Shown here piece by piece: positions 24,405 to 32,208 of a DNA stretch of 64,000 nt. The stretch spans positions 104,179 to 168,178 of the forward strand of contig QMMN01000001.1 of NCBI GenBank assembly GCA_003647275.1, read 5' to 3'. The stretch's first letter is position 1, and each line of letters starts with the position of its first letter. The stretch comes from Deltaproteobacteria bacterium (GTDB lineage Bacteria; Desulfobacterota; Desulfobacteria; Desulfobacterales; C00003060). The position numbers and the translations under genes are program-made. The notes beneath the pieces are model-generated. The model made no database searches, had not been told where the DNA came from, and was given only the letters and a program-made list of their open reading frames with translations.

Positions 24405-25060
24405 ATCTGGATGTGCAAAACAAGGAGTGCCTTGTTGTGGGTGGCGGTCGCGTGGGTGAACGCAAGGTCATGACCCTACTTGAATGCGGGGCGCGTGTTA
24501 CCGTGGTCACTACGCTTGCAACCGAGCGCCTTCAGGCCTTGGCCTCAGAGGGCGATATTGATCTAAAGACCAGAGGCTATGAACCCTCCGACCTGGAGGG
24601 CAAGTTTCTGGTTATTGGAGCGACTGACACCGAAGATATCAATGAAAAGATCAGTCAAGATGCTGCCAAGCGAGGGCTGCTGTGTAACATTGCCGACCGT
24701 CCGGCGGCGTGCAGCTTTGTGCTCCCCGCGATTGTCCAGCAGGGAGACCTGTTGATTGCGATCTCCACGGCAGGCAAAAGCCCGGCTCTAGCGAAGAGAA
24801 TACGCCAGGACTTGGAAAAGGAATTTGGGCCGGAATATGCGGTATTGTTAAACCTTATGGGGGCTATCCGCCAAAGGCTTTTATCAACGGGAAAGAGTCC
24901 TGAGGCACACAAACAGATGCTTGAACGCTTGCTCGATGAGGGTCTCCTTGTCATGATTCGGGATAATCGCATCCAGGATATAGACAACCTCCTTAAAGAT
25001 GTGCTAGGCGAAGGGTACACGTGGGAAGCGCTGATGAAAATCGAGCAGGGGCCTAAGTAA
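24386..25060 (+). CDS. precorrin-2 dehydrogenase / sirohydrochlorin ferrochelatase (CysG N-domain type)
   Basis: 224 residues. Oxidises precorrin-2 to sirohydrochlorin with NAD and may insert iron, giving siroheme. The N-terminal Rossmann domain shows YYPVNLDVQNKECLVVGGGRVGERKV; then VIGATDTEDINEKI, NIADRPAACSFVLPAIVQQGDLLIAISTAGKSPALAKRIR, typical of Met8p/CysG-N. No uroporphyrinogen methyltransferase domain is attached. It heads a sirC-like, hemX, hemA order common in anaerobes that make siroheme and haem d1-type precursors. Confidence 0.9.
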   Translation: MRYYPVNLDVQNKECLVVGGGRVGERKVMTLLECGARVTVVTTLATERLQALASEGDIDLKTRGYEPSDLEGKFLVIGATDTEDINEKISQDAAKRGLLCNIADRPAACSFVLPAIVQQGDLLIAISTAGKSPALAKRIRQDLEKEFGPEYAVLLNLMGAIRQRLLSTGKSPEAHKQMLERLLDEGLLVMIRDNRIQDIDNLLKDVLGEGYTWEALMKIEQGPK

Positions 25061-25104
25061 GGCTTCTTGTTCGGTGTAGCCACCATTTTTCGAGAGGACG
25101 ATCC

Positions 25105-25893
25105 ATGAGCCTTTTTTTTACTTTGACAATTGCGTGTTACATTGCAAGCTCGTTGGGTTATCAGGCTTATGTCCTGTTTCAAAAGCGACCTGTGTACAGG
25201 ATTGCAAGTATTTTACTTTGGGTGGGGTTCCTGTGTCACACAAGCGTCATCGCTCTGCAGTACTTTAAAACTGGACATGTTCCAGTTCAGAACCTCCACG
25301 AAACACTTTCGACGTTTGGATGGGCCGTTGTTGGCGTCTTTCTTATACTTCAAATCAAATTTAATCTTATGGTTCTGGGAGCCCTTGTGGCACCCTTGGC
25401 CACCCTGTCTGTGATCATCGCTTCCATCCTGCCTGGGCCGCCAGTTGAGATAGGCCCGCTCTTTAAAAGCCTGTGGCGGACGTTTCATATTGGAACCCTT
25501 ATTGTGGGAAATGCTGCCTTTGCCATAGCCTTTTTGGTGGGCATCCTGTATCTGATTCAAGAGAAGGCAATCAAGGATAAGAAGCGCGGCTTTTTCTTCC
25601 GTCGACTGCCTTCCCTGAAATTACTTGACTCCATGGGATATACATGTCTTATTGCAGGATTTCCCATGCTGACCTTTGGAATCATTACCGGCGTTATATA
25701 TGCTCAGATGGTCCGGGGCCGATTCTGGAGCTGGGACCCCAAAGAGATTTTTGCAGTGATTACGTGGCTGGTATATGCAGCCTTGCTGCATGAACGCCTG
25801 GCCGTGGGATGGCAAGGAAGGCGGGCCGCCTTGATGACCATTGCGGGATTTGTGATACTCCTTTTTACGTTTTTCTTACGTTTTTTGGGGTAA
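25105..25893 (+). CDS. hemX: HemX/CcsA-like membrane protein (cytochrome c assembly family)
   Basis: 262 residues with about eight transmembrane segments. The tryptophan-rich block GRFWSWDPKEIFAVITWLVYAALLH is the haem-handling motif of the CcsA/CcmC/HemX family. The N-terminal half (LHETLSTFGWAVVGVFL) also fits. Its place immediately before hemA matches HemX proteins, which affect GlutR levels in some bacteria, but CcsA-type haem delivery to apocytochromes c is equally possible. The ATG follows CGAGAGGA. Confidence 0.85.
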   Translation: MSLFFTLTIACYIASSLGYQAYVLFQKRPVYRIASILLWVGFLCHTSVIALQYFKTGHVPVQNLHETLSTFGWAVVGVFLILQIKFNLMVLGALVAPLATLSVIIASILPGPPVEIGPLFKSLWRTFHIGTLIVGNAAFAIAFLVGILYLIQEKAIKDKKRGFFFRRLPSLKLLDSMGYTCLIAGFPMLTFGIITGVIYAQMVRGRFWSWDPKEIFAVITWLVYAALLHERLAVGWQGRRAALMTIAGFVILLFTFFLRFLG

Positions 25894-25907
25894 ATTTGTT
25901 TGGGGTT

Positions 25908-25951
25908 CTGCCTTACGGCAGCGCTTCGCGCCCGGGGAGCAAGCCGGTCAA
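25908..25951 (+). repeat. R2 repeat unit in front of hemA
   Basis: CTGCCTTACGGCAG hairpin followed by CGCTTCGCGCCCGGGGAGC and AAGCCGGTCAA. The same block occurs at 35430-35475 and 37691-37734. It lies between hemX and hemA, inside an upstream extension of the hemA frame, which argues against that extension. Confidence 0.7.
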
Positions 25952-26034
25952 AGATCCACGGTTCATTTTCATCCCAAAATGCTACAGTTTACCATTCCGA
26001 TCTGTTACGCGCGGAGGACCTGGGGCTTAGCATC

Positions 26035-27339
26035 ATGACGGAAAAGAGGGACATCGTCATCATCGGGCTGAATCATAAAACAGCACCCGTGGAGATTCGG
26101 GAGCGCCTGGCCTTCCCTAGTGAAGATACCGCCAAGGTGCTGGAAGCCATGCGCCAAGAGACCTATGTGGATGAGATTATACTCTTTTCCACTTGCAACC
26201 GGGTGGAGTTTCTCTTCACAACCCAAGATATGCCCAAGGCAGTGGAAGCGGTCAAGGACTTTGTCGCCAAGTTCAAGAAAACGCCTCGTGACGTTTTTGA
26301 GCAGGCCCTTTATGTGTACAACGGAGAGGAGGCAGTGCAGCATATATTTCGCGTGGCATCAAGTCTTGATTCCATGGTGGTCGGTGAGCCGCAGATTCTA
26401 GGGCAGATCAAAGAGGCCTACCAGGAGGCTTCCAACCACAGAACCTGCGGGGTCATCCTGAATCGACTTATGCACCGCTCCTTTTCAGTAGCCAAACGGG
26501 TGAGGACCGAAACCGGCATTGGTGGCCACGCGGTTTCCATCAGCTATGCGGCCGTGGAATTGGGCCGGAAAATCTTTGATGTGCTAGAAGGGAAAGCGGT
26601 ATTGCTCATTGGTGCCGGTGAAATGGCAGAACTGGCCGTGGAGCACCTTGTCACCAACCGGGCCAGTCCCATATTTGTCGCCAACCGAACCTTTGAACGA
26701 GGCCTTGAAATTGCCGAGCGGTTTAAAGGAACAGCTATTCGGTTCGAGGAGATTTGTGACTATCTCAAACAGGTGGACATCGTCATCAGTTCAACAGGTG
26801 CCCCCCACTACATCCTGGTGCGTGACGATTTCAAGGGGGTCATGCGTGCCCGGAAGAACCGGCCTCTTTTCTTTATCGACATTGCGGTCCCGCGGGATAT
26901 TGATCCTGAGATCAACCACATTGATAACGTATACGTTTATGACATTGATGACCTCAAGAGCGCCATTCAGGAAAATATTGATGAGCGGCAAAGGGAAGCA
27001 CTTAGAGCGGAGCGAATTGTGGATGAGGCTGTAGTCATGTTTCTAAGGTGGGTCCAATCCCTTGATGTCGTGCCAACCATTGTGGCACTCAGGGATAAGA
27101 TTGAGGAAATCCGGCAGGCAGAACTCAAAAAAACCTTTGCTTCCATGGCATCAGTGTCTGAAGAAAGCCGGGCTGCCATTGACCGGCTCACAGCAGCCCT
27201 TGTCAAAAAAATCCTGCATGACCCCACAGTCTTTTTGAAGCAAAGCGGTCATAAGGATAAGAAGTCTCTTTATATAGACATTACCCGGAAACTTTTTAAC
27301 CTGGATGCACAAAACAATCGGAAACCGGATATGGGGTAA
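26035..27339 (+). CDS. hemA: glutamyl-tRNA reductase
   Basis: Reduces glutamyl-tRNA to glutamate-1-semialdehyde, the first step of C5 tetrapyrrole synthesis. 434 residues from MTEKRDIVIIGLNHKTAPVEIRE; the longer frame from 25900 would translate a repeat unit and is rejected. Motifs: catalytic Cys in FSTCNRVEFL, SLDSMVVGEPQILGQIKEAY, the NADPH fold ALLIGAGEMAELAVEHL with VANRT, and the C-terminal dimerisation helices. The Shine-Dalgarno is poor. Follows hemX as in many hem operons. Confidence 0.93.
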   Translation: MTEKRDIVIIGLNHKTAPVEIRERLAFPSEDTAKVLEAMRQETYVDEIILFSTCNRVEFLFTTQDMPKAVEAVKDFVAKFKKTPRDVFEQALYVYNGEEAVQHIFRVASSLDSMVVGEPQILGQIKEAYQEASNHRTCGVILNRLMHRSFSVAKRVRTETGIGGHAVSISYAAVELGRKIFDVLEGKAVLLIGAGEMAELAVEHLVTNRASPIFVANRTFERGLEIAERFKGTAIRFEEICDYLKQVDIVISSTGAPHYILVRDDFKGVMRARKNRPLFFIDIAVPRDIDPEINHIDNVYVYDIDDLKSAIQENIDERQREALRAERIVDEAVVMFLRWVQSLDVVPTIVALRDKIEEIRQAELKKTFASMASVSEESRAAIDRLTAALVKKILHDPTVFLKQSGHKDKKSLYIDITRKLFNLDAQNNRKPDMG

Positions 27340-27515
27340 ATCTTTTGGCGCAGGTTTCACTTCGTGTGAAGCCGTCAGGTGCAACCTTGAGCCAAATCGC
27401 AGCTCACCCTGTTATGTACAAGGCATGAATCCGTATAGTAGCATTTAAAACATCTTGTTTAATGGGGGGCAAGCAGCGAATCACGATTCATGAATAACGA
27501 ACAAGGAGGCCAATC

Positions 27516-28457
27516 TTGAAGAAAAAAGTCGCTTTTCTCTTCCCTGGACAGGGTTCTCAGGTGGTAGGTATGGGGCTTGACCTTTATCAGGAATATGATT
27601 TTGTGCGTGAAATCTTTGACATGGTTGACGAAGTGAGCAAGACTCACATCTCCAGGCTATGTTTCAAGGGCCCCATGGAAGAATTGACCCTCACTGTAAA
27701 TTTGCAGCCTGCAGTTACAGCGGTGAATCTGGCTTGTCTTGCAGTCCTGGAAAAGGAGGGGATCCAACCCGACGTGACCGCGGGTCACAGCCTTGGAGAG
27801 TACAGTGCCTTGCGGGCTGCCGGGATCGTCAATACTGAGGATACATGCAAGCTGGTATGCAAACGGGGCCACCTGATGCACCGGGAAGCCACTAAGCACA
27901 AGGGGGCCATGCACGCCATTTTAGGCCTGAATATTGATGCAGTGCGAGAAACCGTTAAGGAGGCCCAGGAAAGGGGTGTCGTTGCCGTGGCGAATCACAA
28001 TACAGCCGAGCAGATCGTCATCACAGGGGCACCCGATGCCGTGGAATATGCCTCTGAGTTGGCGACAGCCCGAGGGGCCAAGGCGATTCCCTTAAAAGTC
28101 AGTGGGGCATGGCACAGCGAATTGATCCGTGGGGCTGAAGAAGACTTTAGCGCGTTTCTGGCCCAAATTCCGTTCACTGTGCCACAAAAACCGGTGTTGT
28201 TCAATGTCACCGCGGCTCCTGAATCAGATCCACATGAGATCAAGGCGCTCATGGCAAGACAACTTTGCAGCCCGGTTCGCTGGTATGATTCGATGCGCAG
28301 GATGCAAGAAGACGAAATTGAGGTTTTCGTTGAGGTGGGCCCCAAAAAAGTGTTAACTGGATTGCTTCGCAAGATTATCCCTGATACATATCCGCACCAG
28401 ATCTATAATGTGGACGGCATGAAGGGACTGGAGCGCTTTCTGAAAGCGATCACTTAG
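27516..28457 (+). CDS. fabD: malonyl-CoA:ACP transacylase
   Basis: Loads malonyl groups onto acyl carrier protein for fatty acid synthesis. 313 residues: FLFPGQGSQVVGMG at the start, LQPAVTAVNLA, the catalytic serine in TAGHSLGEYSAL, the CoA-carboxyl Arg in KRGHLM, catalytic His in SGAWHSELI, and VEVGPKKVLTGLL. It begins with TTG behind AAGGAGG. No other fab genes adjoin it; a repeat fragment shared with 53001-53026 lies upstream. Confidence 0.93.
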   Translation: MKKKVAFLFPGQGSQVVGMGLDLYQEYDFVREIFDMVDEVSKTHISRLCFKGPMEELTLTVNLQPAVTAVNLACLAVLEKEGIQPDVTAGHSLGEYSALRAAGIVNTEDTCKLVCKRGHLMHREATKHKGAMHAILGLNIDAVRETVKEAQERGVVAVANHNTAEQIVITGAPDAVEYASELATARGAKAIPLKVSGAWHSELIRGAEEDFSAFLAQIPFTVPQKPVLFNVTAAPESDPHEIKALMARQLCSPVRWYDSMRRMQEDEIEVFVEVGPKKVLTGLLRKIIPDTYPHQIYNVDGMKGLERFLKAIT

Positions 28458-28612
28458 CGAGCTGTTTCCCATATCGGCACGATTCGCGCCGAACGAATGG
28501 CTGCCCATGTTGTTTATAGACCGGCCCTCCTCATGATAGGTGCAGGCTGTATGGGCAACAGGCCCGCAAGGTCCAGGCCTAAGAGAAAATGTTTCGTCCA
28601 GAGAGGTGTCTT

Positions 28613-29299
28613 ATGATGAATAGCGAAAAACCGACAGATGCCTACAGAGATTTTTTAGAAGATATCAGTGAGTTTTCCACTGAAAGGGCAGAACGAGCAC
28701 CTGCTGCACACCGGGTGGCTAAGGGAGGTGATGAACCAACCTCTATAGGCCAGCGGGTACGCACGGTTCGGAAAGAAAAAGGCCTGACCATAGAAGACGT
28801 CGCCCAACGAACCGGCCTGAGTTCAAAGAATCTTGACCAGATAGAGAAAGGCGACATTTCTCCTCCGTTAGGTGCCCTGATAAGAATCGCAAAGGCACTG
28901 GACATGAAGCTGGGACGGTTTATCTCCACGGGTGAGGTTAAGCCCTTTACGGTGGTCCGAAAGGATCAGCGGCGTGTCATTTCCAGGTATACCTCTGCCC
29001 AGGGAAACCAATACGGTTATACCTATGAGTCTCTGGCACCGGACAAAAAGGATCGCCACATGGAACCCTTTATGGTGACCCTGGTCCCTTCCAAGGCAAA
29101 AAAGGAACTGTCCGCGCATGAAGGACAGGAGTTCATCTATGTGCTGGAAGGGGCTATGGAAGTCATCTTGGAGGACTATAGGGATGTGCTTTATCCAGGT
29201 GACTGCATCTATTACGATTCAACCGTTCCCCACCTGGTCCGGTGTCATGGTGACAAAGAGACCGTCATCCTGGCCGTGCTTTATACAAAAAACGGATAG
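28613..29299 (+). CDS. XRE-family regulator with C-terminal cupin
   Basis: 228 residues from MMNSEKPTDAYRD behind GAGAGGTG. The helix-turn-helix lies at about residues 45-100 (QRVRTVRKEKGLTIEDVAQRTGLSSKNLDQIEKGDISPPL) and a cupin barrel at about 150-228 (HEGQEFIYVLEGAMEVILEDY, LYPGDCIYYDSTVPH, HGDKETVILAVLY). Cupins in this class sense small ligands or metals. No palindromic operator was recognised upstream. In related genomes such genes neighbour acyl-CoA ligases; none is present here. Confidence 0.87.
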   Translation: MMNSEKPTDAYRDFLEDISEFSTERAERAPAAHRVAKGGDEPTSIGQRVRTVRKEKGLTIEDVAQRTGLSSKNLDQIEKGDISPPLGALIRIAKALDMKLGRFISTGEVKPFTVVRKDQRRVISRYTSAQGNQYGYTYESLAPDKKDRHMEPFMVTLVPSKAKKELSAHEGQEFIYVLEGAMEVILEDYRDVLYPGDCIYYDSTVPHLVRCHGDKETVILAVLYTKNG

Positions 29300-29425
29300 T
29301 CGCGCCTCACTCGTTTGTTCATGATTCTTTTCTGTCTCTTAGTCATCTCGGGAGACGACGACCTTGATTCATTTCGGATTGATTGACGTTTACTCTGCTG
29401 GCGCAAACCACAGACTAAACCTGGG

Positions 29426-30079
29426 TCACCTGATGGTTCTGCTTCTCTCTAGGAGATCTTCTATTTCTTTGAAGTGTTCCACGTGGTAGGCGGCTGAAAG
29501 CGCCCGGTTCTTGTATGCGACCAGGGGAATTCCGGCAGCTTTGGCAGCCAAGCCGTCAATCTCCGAATCCCCAATGTAAATGGCCTCCCCCGGGGACAGG
29601 TCAAAATGATCCAGGATCCTGACGAGCGACTCAGGATCGGGTTTAGGTCGTTTCACGTCCAGGCAGGATACCACGAAGTCAAAGTATGCGTCCAGCCTGT
29701 GGTGTGTCAGGACCCGATCCATCGTGTCTGACCGGTTGGTGGATATGGCTGTTTTGTAAGTTGGGCGCAGGTATTTGAGAAAACCTATCAGGTGGGGTTC
29801 CATTTCCATCATCGGAATAAAGGGAAGATAGCTGATCTGGCGCCGATAAGTGAGCGCCTCCTTCAACCGGGGATCATCCCTGAACAGGTAAGCCACGGAT
29901 TGTTCTGCCGTGTGCATGTGCACATAGTTACACTGCTCGCTGTTCATCCGAGGTTTTTTGAACTGAGCCAAAATATGATTGTAATAGGCCTCATTGGCTC
30001 TCCTTGAGTCAAACATCACCCCATCGCAATCAAAAATCACGAGCTTAACTTGTTCCATGGTATGGTTTTGGGGACTCAT
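29426..30079 (-). CDS. HAD-superfamily hydrolase, phosphoglycolate phosphatase-like
   Basis: 217 residues. Motif I VIFDCDGVMFDS with a helical cap following, motif II AISTNRSDT, motif III Lys in VKRPKPDPESL, motif IV YIGDSEIDGLAAKAAG. The cap type and motif IV match Gph/PPase-like enzymes that dephosphorylate small phosphates. The start overlaps the end of the DUF1573 gene by 4 bp (ATGA), so the two are co-translated. Confidence 0.87.
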   Translation of the reverse strand: MSPQNHTMEQVKLVIFDCDGVMFDSRRANEAYYNHILAQFKKPRMNSEQCNYVHMHTAEQSVAYLFRDDPRLKEALTYRRQISYLPFIPMMEMEPHLIGFLKYLRPTYKTAISTNRSDTMDRVLTHHRLDAYFDFVVSCLDVKRPKPDPESLVRILDHFDLSPGEAIYIGDSEIDGLAAKAAGIPLVAYKNRALSAAYHVEHFKEIEDLLERSRTIR

Positions 30080-30852
30080 CTCTTCTCACCCATGCTTTTT
30101 CTGTGCATGTTCACGTCCACATACACCGTCAACCTGGGCTTAAACTCACTGTCCGTTTCTATGATGATCCTGCCTGCACGATGGCCCACCATCCCTTCAA
30201 TGTTTTCAACAGTCAACACATAACCATGCTTGTCAGCCGTGTCGGACAGGCAGTATCTCACAGCCTGGTCTATGTTGGATTCTATCTTTAGAATCTTAAA
30301 AGGATAATCTTTGTGAGGTATAATCTCAACATTCCGGCTCACTATTTGTCCCTCAACCCCAACAATGCGCACCCTTCGTGGCTTAACAGTGACATAAGGG
30401 ATGACGCTTCCAGTGATGGTTAACTGAATCTTCGGCTGCCGGGGATCATTGGTATGGACGACAGCATATTTCGTAACGACACCAGCCCGACCTGCGGTTT
30501 GAAGTTCTACGGTAATGGCTCCCTCGCCACCGGCGGGGATGCGCCTCGGAAATGAGGCGGTAGAACAGCCTCAGGAGGCCCCAACCTTATGAATCAGAAG
30601 AGGCCCTGTGCCCGTGTTCTTGAGTTTAAAGGTGTGCCGAACAGGTGTGCCTTCAAAAACGGGCTCAAATTGAAAAGTCCTCTCAACAATTGAAACCCTT
30701 GGTGTAAGCTGAGGACCAGTGTCTGATGCCATCCCGGGGGTGCCTTGGGCGTCTTCAAGGTCCCGCCCATCCGCTGCAGAGGCGGGGCCCAACAAAAAAG
30801 CAAGACAAACAAGCAAAGACAACAACTTGAGCCAATGCCATCTAGGTGCCAT
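30076..30852 (-). CDS. exported DUF1573 protein with in-frame UGA at a conserved Cys (candidate selenoprotein)
   Basis: Reading through one TGA (30571-30573), the frame gives 258 residues: a signal peptide (LKLLSLLVCLAFLLGPASA), a DUF1573 immunoglobulin-like domain at about residues 50-150, and a second related region to the C-terminus. The UGA is residue 94, in HKVGAS-UGA-GCSTASFP. The family pattern there is V..SCGCT, so the UGA replaces the first Cys. Homology continues after it (IPAGGEGAITVELQTAGRAG, VVHTNDPRQPKIQLTITGSV), with no other stop or frameshift. The start follows AGAGGA. Selenocysteine is the best reading; a nonsense mutation is the alternative. Function of DUF1573 is unknown. 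Confidence 0.7.
30517..30573 (-). promoter_or_regulatory. UGA codon and candidate SECIS hairpins
   Basis: After the UGA (30573-30571) there are two stems. The first is CGCCTC/GAGGCG with a six-base loop ATTTCC, starting 11 nt after the UGA. The second is CGCC-GGT-GGCG, with a GGT loop beginning 39 nt after the UGA and lower pairs CC/GG past one mismatch. Bacterial SECIS elements usually carry a G at the loop start 16-37 nt downstream. The second hairpin has the right loop but sits slightly far; the first is well placed but lacks the G. Confidence 0.4.
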
Positions 30853-30961
30853 AAAAATCCTCTGGTAAGTTGTTACAATTTCTGGTATGAAATCATTTAT
30901 AATATGTAAAGCTTACATTTTGGGACATTAATAAAAATTCTGCTTGCCTGTCAAGGCCCAG

Positions 30962-31492
30962 ATGAACTTCTTAATGTTTTACAATGCCACTTGGAATACA
31001 TTCTTGAAAAAGGGCCTATTGCTCATTCCATTGTGTTTGTCCCTTGCTTGTGCCCATGATTTGACTCGACTTGTCCCCCCTGAAACTCATCCACCTCACA
31101 TGACTTTTACTGTCATGCGGAACTACAACACCACGTGGAATGCCATGCTCCGTGCCATTGCGAACCTACTAGGCCACCAGGTGCAGTCATCTCTAAAGAA
31201 AACCGGTGCCATTGTGTTAGAGCCGGTGACGGTCATGGTTGAGGATTATTGTGACTGCGGCAAGATTGGCGAAATGCCTTTAACAGGGCCGGTAAAACGT
31301 GAGACCACGATCAAGCTCAAATCAAAAGCCCCACAGAAAACCCTTGTGGAAATTTCTTGCAAGTACACCACGCCCTATACATGGAAGGATATCTATGGGA
31401 AGGCTGTGCGAACCACCACCATCACATGTACATCCAACGGACGCTTTGAACAAGATCTGTACCGCAGACTCATACGTTATATTTATCCTTAA
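30962..31492 (+). CDS. predicted lipoprotein of unknown function
   Basis: 176 residues from MNFLMFYNATWN. The hydrophobic segment GLLLIPLCLSLACAHDL ends in a lipobox-like LACA, suggesting lipid anchoring at that Cys. The mature part has no motif I recognise; it contains a DYCDCGK pair and ends FEQDLYRRLIRYIYP. It diverges from the DUF1573 gene across an AT-rich promoter region. The upstream TTG at 30944 is a less likely start. Confidence 0.65.
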   Translation: MNFLMFYNATWNTFLKKGLLLIPLCLSLACAHDLTRLVPPETHPPHMTFTVMRNYNTTWNAMLRAIANLLGHQVQSSLKKTGAIVLEPVTVMVEDYCDCGKIGEMPLTGPVKRETTIKLKSKAPQKTLVEISCKYTTPYTWKDIYGKAVRTTTITCTSNGRFEQDLYRRLIRYIYP

Positions 31493-31613
31493 TCCGAATC
31501 CGCCACAGGCAGAAAACCATATAGGAAAATCCGTAAGTCGTAATATGTGAGATGTAATACAAGATACATGATGCTGGATCTTTGATGTTGAAAATGCACA
31601 GGGCTCGCTAACC

Positions 31614-31742
31614 CCGCAGCAAGCCCTGTTGAATAATGTCTCTGGTTATAAGCTACGAACCTCAAGTTCCTTAATTAGATTGTATGACCATCTTGATTCC
31701 AAAGCAACGATTCTACAGGGCAAGCTGCAGGGAGCTTCAATA
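31614..31742 (-). repeat. dispersed repeat R4, copy 2
   Basis: Inverted relative to 3153-3303 and lacking its 26-bp insertion, so it shows the empty site. The gap 31493-31854 otherwise holds nothing recognisable. Confidence 0.75.
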
Positions 31743-31854
31743 TATCCAATATCCAGTATTGGACATACGTTCTCGAACTAGCCAAATAACATTTCTGCCA
31801 AAAGGAATACGAACCTCACAACTTAGGAAATAGAATAGTATCAAGGGGAATGCC

Positions 31855-32208
31855 ATGAAAGTTCGAACAAAGGTCTGGATCGACAACGACCACGGCAACG
31901 TCATCTTTGGAACCGGCAGGCTCCGCATGCTCGAAGCGATTGATCGCCTCGGTTCGATGAATAAAGCGGCCCAAGAGCTGAACATGTCTTATCGTGCCCT
32001 TTGGGGGCGGATCAAATCAACAGAAGAACGCCTGGGGACCAAGGTTTTATTCACAAAACCGGGTGGCGGAAAGGGTGGCGGTTCGGCCTTAACCCCGGCT
32101 GGCAAGAGACTTCTTGAGGACTATAAGCGCCTGAAAGGGCGAATTGTCAAGGTTGCTGACCAGGAATTTCAAAAGATATTTGGCGTTAAAAACGTTCATG
32201 AAAAGTAA
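31855..32208 (+). CDS. ModE-type winged-helix protein (DNA-binding domain only)
   Basis: 117 residues: a ModE/LysR-like winged helix, GTGRLRMLEAIDRLGSMNKAAQELNMSYRALWGRIKSTEERLG, then GGGKGGGSALTPAGKRLLEDY. It lacks the molybdate-binding TOBE domains of full ModE. The downstream MoeA-like gene overlaps its end by about 11 bp, tying it to molybdenum or tungsten cofactor control. How it would sense metal without a TOBE domain is not clear. Confidence 0.87.
   Translation: MKVRTKVWIDNDHGNVIFGTGRLRMLEAIDRLGSMNKAAQELNMSYRALWGRIKSTEERLGTKVLFTKPGGGKGGGSALTPAGKRLLEDYKRLKGRIVKVADQEFQKIFGVKNVHEK

Noticed and set aside
25900..26034. N-terminal extension of HemA
   Set aside because: The extra 45 codons translate an R2 repeat unit and do not resemble HemA, whose conserved start is at 26035.
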